Origin: Candidatus Thermodiscus eudorianus
Lineage (GTDB): Archaea; Thermoproteota; Thermoprotei_A; Sulfolobales; Acidilobaceae
Direction: 5' to 3'
DNA length: 64,000 nucleotides
NCBI GenBank assembly: GCA_015521085.1
Contig: WAOW01000001.1
Location: 45,959 to 109,958 of the forward strand
Part shown: piece by piece, positions 25,271 to 36,569 of the stretch
How positions within the stretch are numbered: position 1 is the stretch's first letter
Layout: every line of letters starts with the position of its first letter
Made by a program: the position numbers and the translations under genes
Notes under the pieces: model-generated
Seen by the model: the letters and a program-made list of their open reading frames with translations, nothing else
Database searches by the model: none
What the model was told of the DNA's origin: nothing

Positions 25271-26002
25271 GTGGCCCAGGGTAACGGAGACGCCATAATG
25301 AAGCTCATAGACGTCAACGCCGGCTATGGGAAGCTGCAGACGCTCTTCGACGTCAACCTAGAGATACCCACGGGCAAGATAACAGTCATAGTAGGCCCTA
25401 ACGGGGCCGGCAAGAGCACGCTGTTGAAGACGCTCTTCGGCCTCACGACAGTCTATAGTGGAAAGGTGCTGTTCGACGGCAGGGACATAACCCACATGGC
25501 CCCCCACGAGAGGGCCAAGCTGGGGATGGCGTTCATATTCCAGCTGAACAACATATTCGCCAACCTCACGGTCATAGAGAACCTGAGGCTGGCAGGCCAC
25601 GACCTCCCGAAGGACGTATTGGAGGAGAGGATAAACGAGGTGTTCGAGACCTTCCCAAGGCTACGGGAGAGGATGGACCAGAAGGCCGGTACTATGAGCG
25701 GCGGTGAGAGGCAGATGCTCGCCATGGGGATCGGCATGATCAGGAAGCCCAAGCTATTCCTAATAGACGAGCCAACAGCAGGACTAGCGCCTAAGATAGC
25801 AAAGGAGGTGCTAGCCAACGTCAAGAGGCTGAACGAGCAGGGCTACACGATAGTGCTAGTGGAGCAGAACACCAAGGCGGGGCTAGAGATAGGGGACAAG
25901 GGAGTCCTAGTCGTCAGTGGGAGAGTTGTTTTCGACGGGCCCGCGAAGGAGCTGATGGCCAGGAAGGACCTGGCCCGCATCTACCTGGGGCTGGGAGTAT
26001 AG
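25271..26002 (+). CDS. Branched-chain amino-acid ABC transporter ATPase (LivF-like)
   Basis: 243 residues. VNAGYGKLQTLFDVNLEI opening, Walker A GPNGAGKST (~41-49), Q-loop FIFQLNNIFANLTVIENL, signature TMSGGERQMLAMGIGMI, Walker B LFLIDEPTAGLAP and VLVEQNTKAGLEI. This is the standard LivF pattern and completes the ATPase pair with the preceding gene. GTG start, 2 bp after the upstream stop. Confidence 0.9.
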   Translation: MAQGNGDAIMKLIDVNAGYGKLQTLFDVNLEIPTGKITVIVGPNGAGKSTLLKTLFGLTTVYSGKVLFDGRDITHMAPHERAKLGMAFIFQLNNIFANLTVIENLRLAGHDLPKDVLEERINEVFETFPRLRERMDQKAGTMSGGERQMLAMGIGMIRKPKLFLIDEPTAGLAPKIAKEVLANVKRLNEQGYTIVLVEQNTKAGLEIGDKGVLVVSGRVVFDGPAKELMARKDLARIYLGLGV

Positions 26003-26016
26003 GAGGTGGAGATCCC

Positions 26017-27084
26017 GTGGACTGGAACCTGTTCATGAGCACCACGATATACGCAAGCGTCCTAGCCCTGCTGAGCCTAGGGATCACGCTCATCTACATG
26101 ACCACCAAGGTGTTCAACTTCGCCCACCCGAGGCTAAGCCTGGTGGCGGCCTATGCCTCAGCCACGCTAATGGCGTACTACGCCAAGTCAACCGGGACAG
26201 GGCCCAACCTGACCCCCAAGGAGACGTTCATTGGGGCCACGACAGTGCCCTTCTCATGGGAGTTCTACGCCATAGGCATAGTAGTCTCAATGGTATTCGG
26301 CGTCATAGCAGCGCTCGTAGAGTACTACGGGATACTGAAGCCCCTATCAAAGAGGGGGGCCGACTTCCTCATGCTTATGATCGCGACTCTAGCCTACGAC
26401 TTCCTCCTGGTAGCGGCCCTCTTCATATACAACACGCACGTCGATATAAGGAAGATACTCGCCGACGTGGGGGTACTGTCAACGAAGATGAGCATGACCA
26501 GCTACGACGTGATAGTTGTGACGAAGGGCGGCACATTCATAAGCGGCTCCTTCCTGTTCTCAATAGCCCTCATAATACTACTAGGCCTATCACTGTACCT
26601 ACTACTATTCAAGACAACGCTCGGAGTCAAGATGAGGGCCAGCGTCGAGAACCCCCCGCTAGCAGAGGTACTCGGCATCAACGTAGAGAAGGTATACGCG
26701 ATATCATGGATAATCAGCGGGTTGACAGCAGGTCTAGCAGGCTACCTAATGCTCATGGCCGCGGGAGCCGGGAGCCTGAAGCCCATATCAGCGACGAGCC
26801 CGGCCGACGAGATAGTAGTCAGCGCCTTCGCCGGCAGCATAATAGGGGGAGTAAACAGTATATTCGGCAGCATAGGCGGCGGAGTTCTAATCGGGTTCGT
26901 CGAACTCTACATACCGAACTGGCTAGCGGTACTCACCGGCAACGCAGAGCTCTTCAAGTACAGCAAGGTCATATCAATGCTGGCGGTAGCGCTGACCCTG
27001 CTCTTCGCTCCAGAGGGCCTGAGCGGCCTGATAAAGAGCGGCAGGCTAAGGAGAATCCTCTCTAGGAAGGAGGAGGGGGTGTAG
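26017..27084 (+). CDS. Branched-chain amino-acid ABC transporter permease (LivH-like)
   Basis: 355 residues, about eight membrane segments. LivH features: ALLSLGITLIYMTTKVFNFAHPRLSLV near the N-terminus, MRASVENPPLAEVLGINVEKVY (the EAA-type cytoplasmic loop) and a conserved VSAFAGSIIGGVNSIFGSIGG block. GTG start preceded by GGAGGTGG. It forms the channel with the LivM-like protein encoded 6 bp downstream. Confidence 0.9.
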   Translation: MDWNLFMSTTIYASVLALLSLGITLIYMTTKVFNFAHPRLSLVAAYASATLMAYYAKSTGTGPNLTPKETFIGATTVPFSWEFYAIGIVVSMVFGVIAALVEYYGILKPLSKRGADFLMLMIATLAYDFLLVAALFIYNTHVDIRKILADVGVLSTKMSMTSYDVIVVTKGGTFISGSFLFSIALIILLGLSLYLLLFKTTLGVKMRASVENPPLAEVLGINVEKVYAISWIISGLTAGLAGYLMLMAAGAGSLKPISATSPADEIVVSAFAGSIIGGVNSIFGSIGGGVLIGFVELYIPNWLAVLTGNAELFKYSKVISMLAVALTLLFAPEGLSGLIKSGRLRRILSRKEEGV

Positions 27085-27090
27085 AGGGCG

Positions 27091-28221
27091 ATGGTCAACC
27101 TCGAAGTACTATTCGAGGAGATCATAAGCTTCATAGCAATCTACTACGTGCTAACCGCGGCCCTAAACGTCAAGGCAGGGATGACCGGCATACCGGACTT
27201 CGGCCACGCAATGTTCTTCGCGGTAGGAGGTATAGTGGTCGGGAACCTCTCAGCCAGGATAGCCGCCGCGGCCGCGGCTAGCCAGCTAGGCCTAACCCCA
27301 TGGGAAGCCGTCAAGATGACTATAACGAACAACACGGAGCTAATGGCCCATGTGAACCAGATACTCCCAAGCATGCCAGGCGTCTCACTGGTAATCATAC
27401 TCTTCTCAGTGATAGTAGCCCTAATACTCGGAGGCCTGCTAGGCTGGCTAGCCTCATACCCGGCGCTAAGGCTGAGGGGAGACTACCTGGCTATAATGCT
27501 GTTGGCCGCGAGCGAGGGCACCAGGATATTCGTCATGTACTACAAGCCCCTAATGGGCTCAACACCCACCGTAGGCCTCACCGTGCCAAACGCCTTCGGC
27601 TTCACGGGCAACGCAGGCCTCTGGTCAACGGTCTTCGTACTACTCCTGGCAGTAGGCGTATACCTGCTCCTTGAGAGGCTATACCACAGCCCCAGCGGCA
27701 GGCTATTCAGGGCGGTGAGGGACGACGAGGAGAGCGCCGAGGCCATAGGAAAGGACATAGCCAAGGTCAGGAGGGACGCCATGATAATCGGCAGCGCTCT
27801 AGCCGCCCTAGCCGGGGTATCATACAGCTTCTCACCATGGATAGCCGGCTCCAGCGTGGCGGCCATGAGCATATTCGACAGGGTGCTCTGGACCTTCTGG
27901 CCTTGGGCCCTAATGATACTGGGCGGTATGAGCAGCAACAAGGGAGCCGCCCTCGCCTCAGTAGTGGTAGGCGCGCTGCTGATAGGGCCTATAAGGATCT
28001 ACAAGAACCAGATAGCCTCAGTACTACACGTGGACGCCGTGGGGATAGACCCAGGCAACTTCGCCAACGCCCTTGAATACATACTAGTCGCCGCCCTCAT
28101 ACTCATAGTACTCTTCATAAGGCCCAAGGGCATAATACCCGAATACCCCTCCAGGACGATACCACGCGATAAGATAGTAGACCTGATAGAGGAGGCCCGG
28201 AGAGAGGCCGGCTCCGAGTAA
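27091..28221 (+). CDS. Branched-chain amino-acid ABC transporter permease (LivM-like)
   Basis: 376 residues, about nine membrane segments. LivM features: LNVKAGMTGIPDFGHAMFFAVGG, ASYPALRLRGDYLAIMLLA, SPSGRLFRAVRDDEESAEAIGKDIAKVRR (coupling loop) and the C-terminal ILIVLFIRPKGIIPE. It is the last gene of the five-gene transporter, whose ligand should be Leu/Ile/Val or a related compound. Confidence 0.9.
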   Translation: MVNLEVLFEEIISFIAIYYVLTAALNVKAGMTGIPDFGHAMFFAVGGIVVGNLSARIAAAAAASQLGLTPWEAVKMTITNNTELMAHVNQILPSMPGVSLVIILFSVIVALILGGLLGWLASYPALRLRGDYLAIMLLAASEGTRIFVMYYKPLMGSTPTVGLTVPNAFGFTGNAGLWSTVFVLLLAVGVYLLLERLYHSPSGRLFRAVRDDEESAEAIGKDIAKVRRDAMIIGSALAALAGVSYSFSPWIAGSSVAAMSIFDRVLWTFWPWALMILGGMSSNKGAALASVVVGALLIGPIRIYKNQIASVLHVDAVGIDPGNFANALEYILVAALILIVLFIRPKGIIPEYPSRTIPRDKIVDLIEEARREAGSE

Positions 28222-28297
28222 ACCACGGCCTCCACCCTCTACTTTCTCCTTCACGCAACGTTACGCCTTTAACCCAGGTCAACCGCATCCCCTTTCC

Positions 28298-28585
28298 TTG
28301 GGGCACAGAGTGGAGGATTGTAGTTCGATCCTAGAACAGCTCTCCAAACTCGCCCGCATCAAACTCTCAGAAGAAGACTGCAGCTCCATAGACTCTATAA
28401 GGAGCTTCTTCGCGAGGCTATCAAAAGCAAGGGAACTCGCCGGGAGCGTTGAACCTCTATACCACGTCTGGGAAGTGGAATCCAGGCTCAGGGAGGGGGA
28501 AGGATACGGGCAGGTCAATGTAGAGGAGCTGGGGGTCACGCTAGAGGAGGGCTACGTAAAACTCCCTTGGAGGGGTAAGGCTTGA
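28298..28585 (+). CDS. gatC: Glu-tRNA(Gln)/Asp-tRNA(Asn) amidotransferase subunit C
   Basis: 95 residues, GatC length. The N-terminal [18 protein letters not shown] helix pattern and the central [17 protein letters not shown] are typical. GatC wraps GatA and GatB and stabilises the complex. A CTTTAAC element near 28267-28273 fits a leaderless TTG start at 28298; a GTG at 28310 is an alternative. The stop overlaps the gatA start (TTGA). It is first in the gatCAB operon. Confidence 0.83.
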   Translation: MGHRVEDCSSILEQLSKLARIKLSEEDCSSIDSIRSFFARLSKARELAGSVEPLYHVWEVESRLREGEGYGQVNVEELGVTLEEGYVKLPWRGKA

Positions 28586-30024
28586 GGGACCCCCAGAGCC
28601 TCCTAGAAGCCCTAGCATCGCAATCCTACGACCCGGTCGAGAGGCTAGAAGAGGCCCTGAAGAGGATCGAATGGCTAGAGCCAGGGATAAACGCGTTCAT
28701 AACCCTAGAAGACCCCGAGAATCTCCGCAGGCTAGCGGAGGAGTCGCGTAGAAGGATCAAGCAGGGGAAAGCTCGTAGGCTAGAGGGGGTCCTAGTAGCG
28801 GTTAAAGACAACATATCCACAGACTGGCTACCCACCACTGCCGGCAGCAAGATGCTGGAATGCTACAAGCCTCCATACAATGCACACGTCGTCGACAAGC
28901 TACTAGAGCAAGGCGCCATTATTGTGGGAAAGACCAACATGGACGAGTTCGCAATGGGCAGCACAGGCGAGTTCAGCGCCTTCGGCCCAACCAGGAACCC
29001 GTGGGACACGAGGAGGGTCCCCGGGGGAAGCAGTAGCGGGAGCGGGGCAGCCCTAGCCTACAAGGCAGTAGACCTCGCGCTGGGCAGCGACACCGGGGGC
29101 AGCATACGGCTGCCAGGAGCCTACACCGCGACGGTAGGGCTGAAACCCACCTACGGCGCCGTCAGCCGTAGAGGACTAATACCCTACGCCAACAGCCTGG
29201 AACAGATAGGCCCGATGGCGAGGAGCGTCAGAGACCTGGCACTACTATACAGCGTCATAGCGGGGCCCGACCCCCTGGACGCGACGAGCCTGGAAAGCAA
29301 ACCCCCAGACCCCGCCGCCCTGTCCCCAAGCGATCCCCGGGGCTTGAAGCTATGCGTTGTGAGGGAGGTCCTAGAGGCGTCCTCGAAGCAGGTAGCCAGG
29401 GAGTTCGAGAGGGTAATTGAGAGGCTGGAGTCGGAGGGCGTAGAGGTCGAGACAGTATCGCTGGAGCTACAGGAGTACGTCCTCCCAACATACTACATAA
29501 TAGCGATGGCGGAGGCGGCCAGCAACCTAGCCCGCTACGATGGAGGCCTATACAACTGCCTCGGCATACGGGAGCCAGGCTGGGAGAGGCAGAATATAGT
29601 TGCGAGGTCCATGCTATTCGGCGCCGAGGTCAGGAAGAGGATAGCGATGGGCGTGTTCGTTCTAAGCGAGGGCTACAGGGACGAGTACTACGTGCTGGCG
29701 ACCCGTGTAAGGAGGCTGGTCAGGGACGAGATGCTGAAGCTCACAAGGGAGTGCCTAGTCGCGACGCCCACGAGCCCGGTGACACCTCCGCTACTAGGCG
29801 AGAGGCTGAGGGACCCTCTAAGCCTCTACGCTCTAGACCTAGCCACCGTCACGGCAAACCTGGCCGGGGTGCCAGCGCTCCAGATCCCGATAGCCCTGAC
29901 CAGCGAGGGACCCGTGGGGCTACAGTTGATGGCCAGGCCCTGGGGCGAGGAGGCGCTCTTCGAGGCAGGCCTCCTAGTAGAGGAGGTAACCGGCTTGGCG
30001 GGGGTGGCTGCTGGTGAAGGCTAA
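28582..30024 (+). CDS. gatA: Glu-tRNA(Gln)/Asp-tRNA(Asn) amidotransferase subunit A
   Basis: 480 residues. The amidase-signature triad is intact: Lys in [11 protein letters not shown], the cis-Ser region in [13 protein letters not shown] and the nucleophile region [13 protein letters not shown]. GatA hydrolyses glutamine and passes ammonia to GatB for transamidation of misacylated tRNA. TTG start overlapping the gatC stop; the 3' end overlaps gatB by 11 bp. In archaea this complex normally serves Asp-tRNA(Asn). Confidence 0.95.
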   Translation: MRDPQSLLEALASQSYDPVERLEEALKRIEWLEPGINAFITLEDPENLRRLAEESRRRIKQGKARRLEGVLVAVKDNISTDWLPTTAGSKMLECYKPPYNAHVVDKLLEQGAIIVGKTNMDEFAMGSTGEFSAFGPTRNPWDTRRVPGGSSSGSGAALAYKAVDLALGSDTGGSIRLPGAYTATVGLKPTYGAVSRRGLIPYANSLEQIGPMARSVRDLALLYSVIAGPDPLDATSLESKPPDPAALSPSDPRGLKLCVVREVLEASSKQVAREFERVIERLESEGVEVETVSLELQEYVLPTYYIIAMAEAASNLARYDGGLYNCLGIREPGWERQNIVARSMLFGAEVRKRIAMGVFVLSEGYRDEYYVLATRVRRLVRDEMLKLTRECLVATPTSPVTPPLLGERLRDPLSLYALDLATVTANLAGVPALQIPIALTSEGPVGLQLMARPWGEEALFEAGLLVEEVTGLAGVAAGEG

Positions 30025-31453
30025 GATAGGCCTTGAGGTCCACGTGCAGCTGACGGAGGCCGGGTCAAAACTCTTCTGCTCATGTAAGAGCAACTACCGG
30101 GGACTGCCCCCCAACTCGAACGTCTGCCCGGTCTGCCTAGGCCTCCCGGGAGCCCTGCCGGTGCCCTCGCGGCGCGCCGTTGTGTTAGCCCTCGCGGCCG
30201 CCAGGATACTCAACTGTAGGATACCCGGGGCCATTGTCTTCACTAGGAAGCACTACTTCTACCCGGACCTCCCCAAGAACTACCAGATAACTCAGTATGA
30301 GAGGGCTGGCGGGGCCCCGGTGTGCATGGGGGGCTCCTTCGAGTACCTCGACCCGGAGTCCTGGGAGTGGCATAGGGTTAGGATTAGGAGGGTCAACCTG
30401 GAGGAGGACCCCGGCCGCTCCGTGTACCCCGAGGGTAGCATTGTATCAAGCCCCTACGTCCTGGTCGACTATAACCGGAGCGGGGTCCCCCTACTGGAGA
30501 TAGTGACGGAGCCCGATATCCCCAGTCCCAGGGCTGCCAGGGCCTTTGTAGAGTACCTGTTGCTCAACTTGGAGTATATCGGAGCCACGAATCCACGCCT
30601 AGAGGGGGCCTTCAGGGTTGACGCCAACATAAGCGTGGAGGGCGGCGAGAGAGTCGAGGTGAAGAATATAGGCTCGACCCACGAGGTAGAGAGGGCCCTC
30701 CAATACGAGTACCGTAGGCAGAGCCTCATAATAGAGCGGGGCGGGACGGTCAACAGGGAGACCAGGCACTGGGACGCCGCGAGGAGGCTGACCAAGCCAC
30801 TACGCCACAAGGAGGAGGAAGAAGAATACCTGTACATGCCGGACCCCGACCTGCCAATGATCCTCACCAAGCCGCTACTAGGGGAGGCGGAGGATCTTCT
30901 AACGGAGCTACCTAGGAGCCTGCTGGAGTCGATGGTGTCGATGGGCGTGCCTAGGGAGGTCGCGTGGAGTATAATCCAGGTCAAGCACGCCGCCAATATC
31001 TTCAAGGCCGCAGCCGGGAGAGAGGGCGTTGACCCCGTTGTCCTGGCTAGGCTGATAGGCGTGGACTATAAGGGCGCCTTGAAGGATCTACAGAGGGACC
31101 CCTATGACCCGGGGAACTGGCCTGGGCCGGAGACGTTCTCGGAGATAGTGCTCCTCGTGGCCAGGGGCGAGTACCCGTTGAAGGCCGTCACGGGGCTGGT
31201 CGTACCCAGGCTAGCCGCTAATCCCCGGGCCCGGCTTGAGGAGGTACTCCCCGAGAAGGCGGGTAATCTTGAGGAGATTGTCGAGGAGGTCATTGAGAGC
31301 TTCCCGAAGGCGGTCAACGACTATAGGAGCGGCAGGGGTAAGGCGCTTGACTTCCTAGTGGGCCAGGTCATCCGCCGGGTGGGTAAGAGGGCCGTTGACC
31401 CGAGGCTTATCAGGGAGATGATAATGGATAAGCTAAATAATGAGCCCGGCTAG
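30014..31453 (+). CDS. gatB: Glu-tRNA(Gln)/Asp-tRNA(Asn) amidotransferase subunit B
   Basis: 479 residues. [10 protein letters not shown] opening, zinc-type cysteines in LFCSCKSN and [29 protein letters not shown], then a C-terminal YqeY-like helical domain (from ~330) for tRNA binding. GatB phosphorylates and amidates the misacylated aminoacyl-tRNA. GTG start inside the end of gatA. A complete gatCAB unit is therefore present. Confidence 0.95.
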   Translation: MKAKIGLEVHVQLTEAGSKLFCSCKSNYRGLPPNSNVCPVCLGLPGALPVPSRRAVVLALAAARILNCRIPGAIVFTRKHYFYPDLPKNYQITQYERAGGAPVCMGGSFEYLDPESWEWHRVRIRRVNLEEDPGRSVYPEGSIVSSPYVLVDYNRSGVPLLEIVTEPDIPSPRAARAFVEYLLLNLEYIGATNPRLEGAFRVDANISVEGGERVEVKNIGSTHEVERALQYEYRRQSLIIERGGTVNRETRHWDAARRLTKPLRHKEEEEEYLYMPDPDLPMILTKPLLGEAEDLLTELPRSLLESMVSMGVPREVAWSIIQVKHAANIFKAAAGREGVDPVVLARLIGVDYKGALKDLQRDPYDPGNWPGPETFSEIVLLVARGEYPLKAVTGLVVPRLAANPRARLEEVLPEKAGNLEEIVEEVIESFPKAVNDYRSGRGKALDFLVGQVIRRVGKRAVDPRLIREMIMDKLNNEPG

Positions 31454-31507
31454 GTGTATCCTCGCCCCGTCGTGTGCCCGTAGGGGTATATTCGGCGGCT
31501 ATCGTTG

Positions 31508-31518
31508 GCTTTATTTGT
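31508..31518 (+). promoter_or_regulatory. TATA-like element for ileS
   Basis: CTTTATTTG about 22-30 bp before the GTG at 31539 fits a leaderless or near-leaderless ileS transcript separate from gatCAB. Confidence 0.45.
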
Positions 31519-31538
31519 CAATCCATAAACCCGTTCCT

Positions 31539-34500
31539 GTGGAGATAGAGTTGCCGGCTATAAGTGATAGGCTCTCAAGGGTCCGCTACGACCAGTTCGG
31601 CCTCGAAGACTGGGTTAAGAGGTTCTGGGCTGAGAACAGGGTCTATAGGCTCGTCAAGGAGAAGTCTGAGTCGTCTAACAGGAAGTTCTACTTCCTAGAC
31701 GGTCCGCCCTATGCCAGTGCTAAGAGTATACACGTCGGCACCGCCTGGAACAAGGTGATCAAGGACGTAGTCCTCCGCTACCATAGGATGATGGGCTACC
31801 GCGTCTGGGACAAGCCCGGCTACGACACGCACGGGCTCCCGATAGAGGTTAAGATAGAGAAGGAGCTCGGCATATGGACCAAGAAGGAGATAGTGGAGAA
31901 GGTGGGCGTCGAGAAGTTCGTCGAGCACTGTAAGAGGTTCGCGCTAGAGAACCTGAAAGCCATGACAGAGCACTTCAAGGAGATAGGCGTCTTCATGGAC
32001 TGGGACAACCCCTACGTAACCTTCGAGAAAGACTACATAGAGAGTGGATGGTGGCTCATAAAGAGGGCCTGGGAACAGGGCCTACTCTACGAGGGCTACA
32101 GGGTAGTACACTGGTGCCCGAGGTGTGAGACCACCCTGGCAGACTACGAGGTCAGCGAGTACGCCGTGCTCACCGACCCGAGCATATACGTCAAGTTCCC
32201 CGTTAAGGGCATGGAGAAGACCAGCCTCCTAGTATGGACCACCACCCCATGGACCCTCCCGGCGAACGCGTTCGTAATGGCGCACCCCGACCTTGACTAT
32301 GTCAAGGTCCTAGTCAACGGCGAGTACCTAATACTAGCCAAGGCGAGGCTTGAAAAGGTGATGGAGGAAGCCGGGGTCACCGACTACAAGGTAGTCGAAG
32401 AGTTCAAGGGGAAAGACCTAGAGGGCCTAGAATACAAGCACCCGCTAGAAGGCATAGTACCAGCCCAGGACACGCTGAGCAAGTACCACAGGGTGGTCAT
32501 GGCCCCGGAGGCGGTGGTCGCGACCGAGGGAACAGGCCTCGTCCACTCGGCCCCCGGGCACGGAGAGATAGACTACGAGATAAACATGGACCGTGTAGGG
32601 GCCCCAGTAGTCTCGCTGGTAGACAACCAGGGCAGGATGACCGAGGGCGCCGGGAAGTACAAGGGCCTCTACTTCAGGAAGGAGGCCAACAAGGCCATAA
32701 TGGAAGACCTAGAAAGGCTCGGGGCACTATTCCACAAGTCAACAGTCACCCACAGGTACCCGATATGCTGGAGGTGCAAGACCCCACTAGTACTAAGGGC
32801 CACAAACCAGTGGTTCATAGCGGTATCCAAGCTAAAAGACAAGCTACTGGAGGAGGCCGAGCGCATAGAATGGGTCCCCGAATGGGCCAAGACCCGGTTC
32901 ACCAACCTCCTCAAGGAGGTCAGGGACTGGGTCATATCACGCCAGAGGTTCTGGGGGATACCACTACCAGTATGGCGTTGCAGGGAGTGCGGCTACACCC
33001 ACGTCATAGGCAGCACTAAGGAGCTAGTGGAGATGGGCGGGGAGGAGCCAGAGGACCTCCACAGGCCCTGGGTCGACAGGGTCAAGCTGAAGTGCCCCAA
33101 GTGTGGCGGGGTAATGGAGAGGGTCCCCGACGTAATGGATGTATGGTTCGACTCCGGAGTCGCGTTCTACGCGAGCCTCGGATACCCCAAGAATAGGGAG
33201 CCCTACGAGTCCCTCAAGCCAGTCGACTTCATAGTAGAGGGGCACGACCAGATAAGGGGATGGTTCTTCAGCCTGCTGAGAAGCGGCATAATAGGGTTCA
33301 ACGAGAGGCCATACCTCAAAGTACTGGTCCACGGGTTCGCCCTAGACGAGCATGGGAGGGAGATGCACAAGAGCCTAGGAAACTACATAGAGTTCACGGA
33401 ACTCATATCACGCATGCCCAGGGACGCCGTCAGGCTATGGAGCATGCAGAACACCGTGTGGGAGGACCTGAGATTCCAGTGGAAGGCTATGGAGCAGGCG
33501 CGTAGAGCCCTAAACATAGTATGGAACGTCTACTCCTTCGCCTCAACCTACATGAGCCTAGACAAATACGACCCCCTAGAGGAACCCCTAGAGAAGCTAG
33601 ACAAGGACTGGCTAGAGCTAGAGGACAAGTGGATACTGTCAAGGCTCTCAAACCTAAAGGAGGCCTACCACAGGGCCATGAAATCCTACAAGCTACACGA
33701 GGCGGCGAGAGCCCTCCGAGAGTTCATGGTAGAGGACGTGAGCCACTGGTACATAAGGCTGATAAGGAGAAGAGTATGGGAGGAGGCTGAGACTCCGACC
33801 AAGAAGGCGGCCTACGCGGTGCTACACAAGGTCCTCTGGGAATGGCTACTCCTAGCCGCGCCCTTCATACCCTTCACGACAGAATACATCTACCAGTTAA
33901 TGTACAGGGAGGCATTGAAAGGCCCCGTGAGCATACACCTACTAGACCTGCCGGGCGAGGAGCCAGGCCTACGGGACGCCAGGCTTGAGGAGGCCATGGA
34001 GACGGCCAAGAAGATAGTAGAGGCCGTAGCCGCAGCCCGAAACAAGGCGAGGCTAAAGCTGAGGCAGCCGGTCTCAAGGGTAATAGTATCCCTCAAGAAG
34101 GGAGAAGAGGCCTGGAAGCTAGAGCTGACCAGAAAGGTGATACTATCCCTAGCCAACGCCAAGGAGCTAGAACTCGTCGGCCCGGAGTTCTTCGAGGGCC
34201 TAAAGGTCTACGACGTGGAGCCCAACTACAGGGCGATAGGCCCCGAGTTCAGAAGGCTCTCGAAGAAGATAGTCGGGTACATAGAGGCGAACAAGGAGAA
34301 GGTCGCCAAGGACCTAGTGGAGAAGGGCGCCCACAAGGCCGTGATCGACGGCGAGGAGATAGTGCTTGAGCCGAGGCACGTCAACATAAAGGCAGGCTAC
34401 CCCGAGTGGCTAGCGGTCGCCGAGACGGACATAGGCCTGGTGGCGGTTGACGCGAGGATAGGCAGGAGGGAACTCGTCGAAGGCATAGCCAGGGACCTGG

Positions 34501-34742
34501 TCAGGAGGATACAGGCTATGAGGAAGGAGATGGACCTGCCGGTCGAGGCCAAGATACGGGTGTGGCTAACGGGCGACAACGAAGTCATAGAGGCTGCCAG
34601 GGAGATGGAGGAGTACATATCCTATGAGACGAGGGCGGAGGCGATAAACTACACGAACCCTCCAGAAGACGCCTACACTAAGGAGTGGAACATAGACGGC
34701 TACAAGGTAACCATAGGTGTCGAGAAGGCCAGCGACGAATAA
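31539..34742 (+). CDS. ileS: Isoleucyl-tRNA synthetase
   Basis: 1067 residues. Class-I motifs: the HIGH variant HVGTAWNK (in [11 protein letters not shown]) and the KMSKS variant HKSLGN, as in archaeal/eukaryotic-type IleRS. The editing domain carries [16 protein letters not shown]; zinc-type cysteines occur in HWCPRCE, CWRCKTP and CRECGYTH with CPKCGG. The C-terminal anticodon region is complete. The GTG at 31539 is chosen because [16 protein letters not shown] is where archaeal proteins begin and because of the TATA spacing; the frame is open 99 bp further upstream. Confidence 0.95.
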   Translation: MEIELPAISDRLSRVRYDQFGLEDWVKRFWAENRVYRLVKEKSESSNRKFYFLDGPPYASAKSIHVGTAWNKVIKDVVLRYHRMMGYRVWDKPGYDTHGLPIEVKIEKELGIWTKKEIVEKVGVEKFVEHCKRFALENLKAMTEHFKEIGVFMDWDNPYVTFEKDYIESGWWLIKRAWEQGLLYEGYRVVHWCPRCETTLADYEVSEYAVLTDPSIYVKFPVKGMEKTSLLVWTTTPWTLPANAFVMAHPDLDYVKVLVNGEYLILAKARLEKVMEEAGVTDYKVVEEFKGKDLEGLEYKHPLEGIVPAQDTLSKYHRVVMAPEAVVATEGTGLVHSAPGHGEIDYEINMDRVGAPVVSLVDNQGRMTEGAGKYKGLYFRKEANKAIMEDLERLGALFHKSTVTHRYPICWRCKTPLVLRATNQWFIAVSKLKDKLLEEAERIEWVPEWAKTRFTNLLKEVRDWVISRQRFWGIPLPVWRCRECGYTHVIGSTKELVEMGGEEPEDLHRPWVDRVKLKCPKCGGVMERVPDVMDVWFDSGVAFYASLGYPKNREPYESLKPVDFIVEGHDQIRGWFFSLLRSGIIGFNERPYLKVLVHGFALDEHGREMHKSLGNYIEFTELISRMPRDAVRLWSMQNTVWEDLRFQWKAMEQARRALNIVWNVYSFASTYMSLDKYDPLEEPLEKLDKDWLELEDKWILSRLSNLKEAYHRAMKSYKLHEAARALREFMVEDVSHWYIRLIRRRVWEEAETPTKKAAYAVLHKVLWEWLLLAAPFIPFTTEYIYQLMYREALKGPVSIHLLDLPGEEPGLRDARLEEAMETAKKIVEAVAAARNKARLKLRQPVSRVIVSLKKGEEAWKLELTRKVILSLANAKELELVGPEFFEGLKVYDVEPNYRAIGPEFRRLSKKIVGYIEANKEKVAKDLVEKGAHKAVIDGEEIVLEPRHVNIKAGYPEWLAVAETDIGLVAVDARIGRRELVEGIARDLVRRIQAMRKEMDLPVEAKIRVWLTGDNEVIEAAREMEEYISYETRAEAINYTNPPEDAYTKEWNIDGYKVTIGVEKASDE

Positions 34743-34769
34743 GGGTTCTCCCTGGCCGGTTGACCAGGA

Positions 34770-35654
34770 TTGACTCAATCCATCCACTTAATAGTGGGTC
34801 CTGGGAGGGGGAGGTTCCCCTCCTCAAACTGTCTCCTAATAAAATCCAGTCCAAAGACGGTGCTAGTCGACGCTGGCTGTGGCAGGAACAATATACTGGC
34901 GGTCAGGGACAGGGTAGACGCGGTGCTATACACCCACATACACCCCGACCACGTAACACACCACGAGCTGCTACGAGGCAAGGAGACTTACATGCCAAGC
35001 TACGACGCCCAGTTCCAAACCCTAGAGGAGCTGGCCAAGAGGTTCGCGCCACCCATATGGAGGGACTGGATCGACTACGTCCGGAGGGTATTCAACCTCA
35101 AGACGGTTCCAGTCCCCACCGCGACCTTCGACCCATGGGAGACCGTAAGGATAGGCACCGTAGAGATCGAGGCCATACCGGCCCACGGCCATACAAAGGG
35201 CCACCACATACTACTGATAGGAAGCCACGCCCACATCTCCGACATAGACCTCACAGGCTTCGGCCCATGGTACGGGCACCCGGAGTCCTCGCTGACAGCA
35301 TTCATAGCTGACATTGACATGGTAGCAGGCCTCGACGCCAAGACATACACGACATCACACAAGGAGTACACATACACGAGGGACCCTCTCTTAGAGGAGC
35401 TGTCACGATACAGGGGAGCACTCGACAGGCAGATAACGAGTGTGGCAGAGTATCTAGGATCCATTGGAGGCGAGGCCAGGCCAGGAGACCTGGTGGACAA
35501 GGGCCTGATATATAGGAGGAAGCTCGAAGGCGTCAAGACAGTGATGGATTACTTCGAGAAAGAAATGATAGCAAAGATCCTAGACTACCTAGCGGCCCAG
35601 AAGATACTGGCGAAGACTGTGAAGGGCTACAAGACACCAGCACTCCCCCGGTAA
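34770..35654 (+). CDS. Metallo-beta-lactamase fold hydrolase
   Basis: 294 residues. The metal-binding motif THIHPDHVTHH (HxHxDH) is at about residues 55-65, followed by further candidate ligands in PAHGHTKGHH and HAHISDIDL. The C-terminal ~90 residues are helical and charged. The subfamily is not clear; substrates of such archaeal MBL proteins range from thioesters to nucleotides. TTG start 27 bp after ileS, so it may be co-transcribed. Confidence 0.8.
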   Translation: MTQSIHLIVGPGRGRFPSSNCLLIKSSPKTVLVDAGCGRNNILAVRDRVDAVLYTHIHPDHVTHHELLRGKETYMPSYDAQFQTLEELAKRFAPPIWRDWIDYVRRVFNLKTVPVPTATFDPWETVRIGTVEIEAIPAHGHTKGHHILLIGSHAHISDIDLTGFGPWYGHPESSLTAFIADIDMVAGLDAKTYTTSHKEYTYTRDPLLEELSRYRGALDRQITSVAEYLGSIGGEARPGDLVDKGLIYRRKLEGVKTVMDYFEKEMIAKILDYLAAQKILAKTVKGYKTPALPR

Positions 35655-35750
35655 GGGTGTGTAGCCACGGTGCACAGTTAAATGAGAAGCCAGGGAACGA
35701 ATCCACCAGACAGCCCGGGGGTTGACCGGGGACTTGATGGGTGAACTACC

Positions 35751-36569
35751 GTGAAGCCGGTCATAGCGGTTATCGGCGCGGGCAAGATCGGCGGAGCTCT
35801 GGCCACCGCTCTAACCAGGTGCGGTTACACGATAGTAGCTACTGGCAGGCGTGAGGGCACGCTGGAGAATATGAAGAGGCTGGGCGTCAAGGCGATTAGA
35901 GACAATAAGAGGGCGGTGTCTGAGGCGGACATGGTACTCCTCAGCGTGAAACCCGTTAATGTACCCCAAGTACTCCCGGAGATAGGCGACGTGCTGGAGG
36001 GCAAGGCGCTGGTCTCGGTGGTCGCCGGGCTTAGAATCAAGACTCTAACCGAGGCCACCAGGGCGGCAGAGGTCTACAGGGCCATGCCCAACATCAACGT
36101 CATGATCAGGAGGAGTACGACTGCTCTAAGCGGCCCCAGAGACGGCTCATTCTCCCGTGAAGTCGAGGAAGTCTTCAAATGCGTCGGCACAGTCTACTGG
36201 GTTCCAGAAGAGTGGCTAGACCCGTGGACCGCCCTGGTCGGGAGCGCCCCCGCATACCTATCGATACTCATAGACGCCCTAATACTAGGGGGAGTAGCAG
36301 TAGGCCTCCCAAGGGACGTGTCTACGAACGCCGTGCTCGACACGATCGAGGCCACGGTAGGATTGCTGAGGCAGAGGCCCGTGCACCCAGCCGAGGTTAG
36401 AGACGAGGTCACCACGCCAGGCGGCACGACGATCGAGGCGTTGAAGGTCATAGAGGAGAGGAGCGTGAAGGCCGCCCTGATAAAGACTGTGGAGGCAGCC
36501 ACAGAGAAGGCCAGGCTACTCGGGGCAGAGATAGACAGGCAGATCCGGCAGAGGCTAGGCCTCTCCTAG
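35751..36569 (+). CDS. proC: Pyrroline-5-carboxylate reductase
   Basis: 272 residues. NAD(P)-binding IGAGKIGGALATAL (residues ~6-19) with a Rossmann ATGR loop, VLLSVKPVNVPQVL, YRAMPNINVMIRRSTTAL and the C-terminal dimerisation region HPAEVRDEVTTPGGTTIEAL, which is the ProC signature. It makes proline from P5C. GTG start. The 3' end overlaps the convergent MATE gene by 4 bp. Confidence 0.93.
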   Translation: MKPVIAVIGAGKIGGALATALTRCGYTIVATGRREGTLENMKRLGVKAIRDNKRAVSEADMVLLSVKPVNVPQVLPEIGDVLEGKALVSVVAGLRIKTLTEATRAAEVYRAMPNINVMIRRSTTALSGPRDGSFSREVEEVFKCVGTVYWVPEEWLDPWTALVGSAPAYLSILIDALILGGVAVGLPRDVSTNAVLDTIEATVGLLRQRPVHPAEVRDEVTTPGGTTIEALKVIEERSVKAALIKTVEAATEKARLLGAEIDRQIRQRLGLS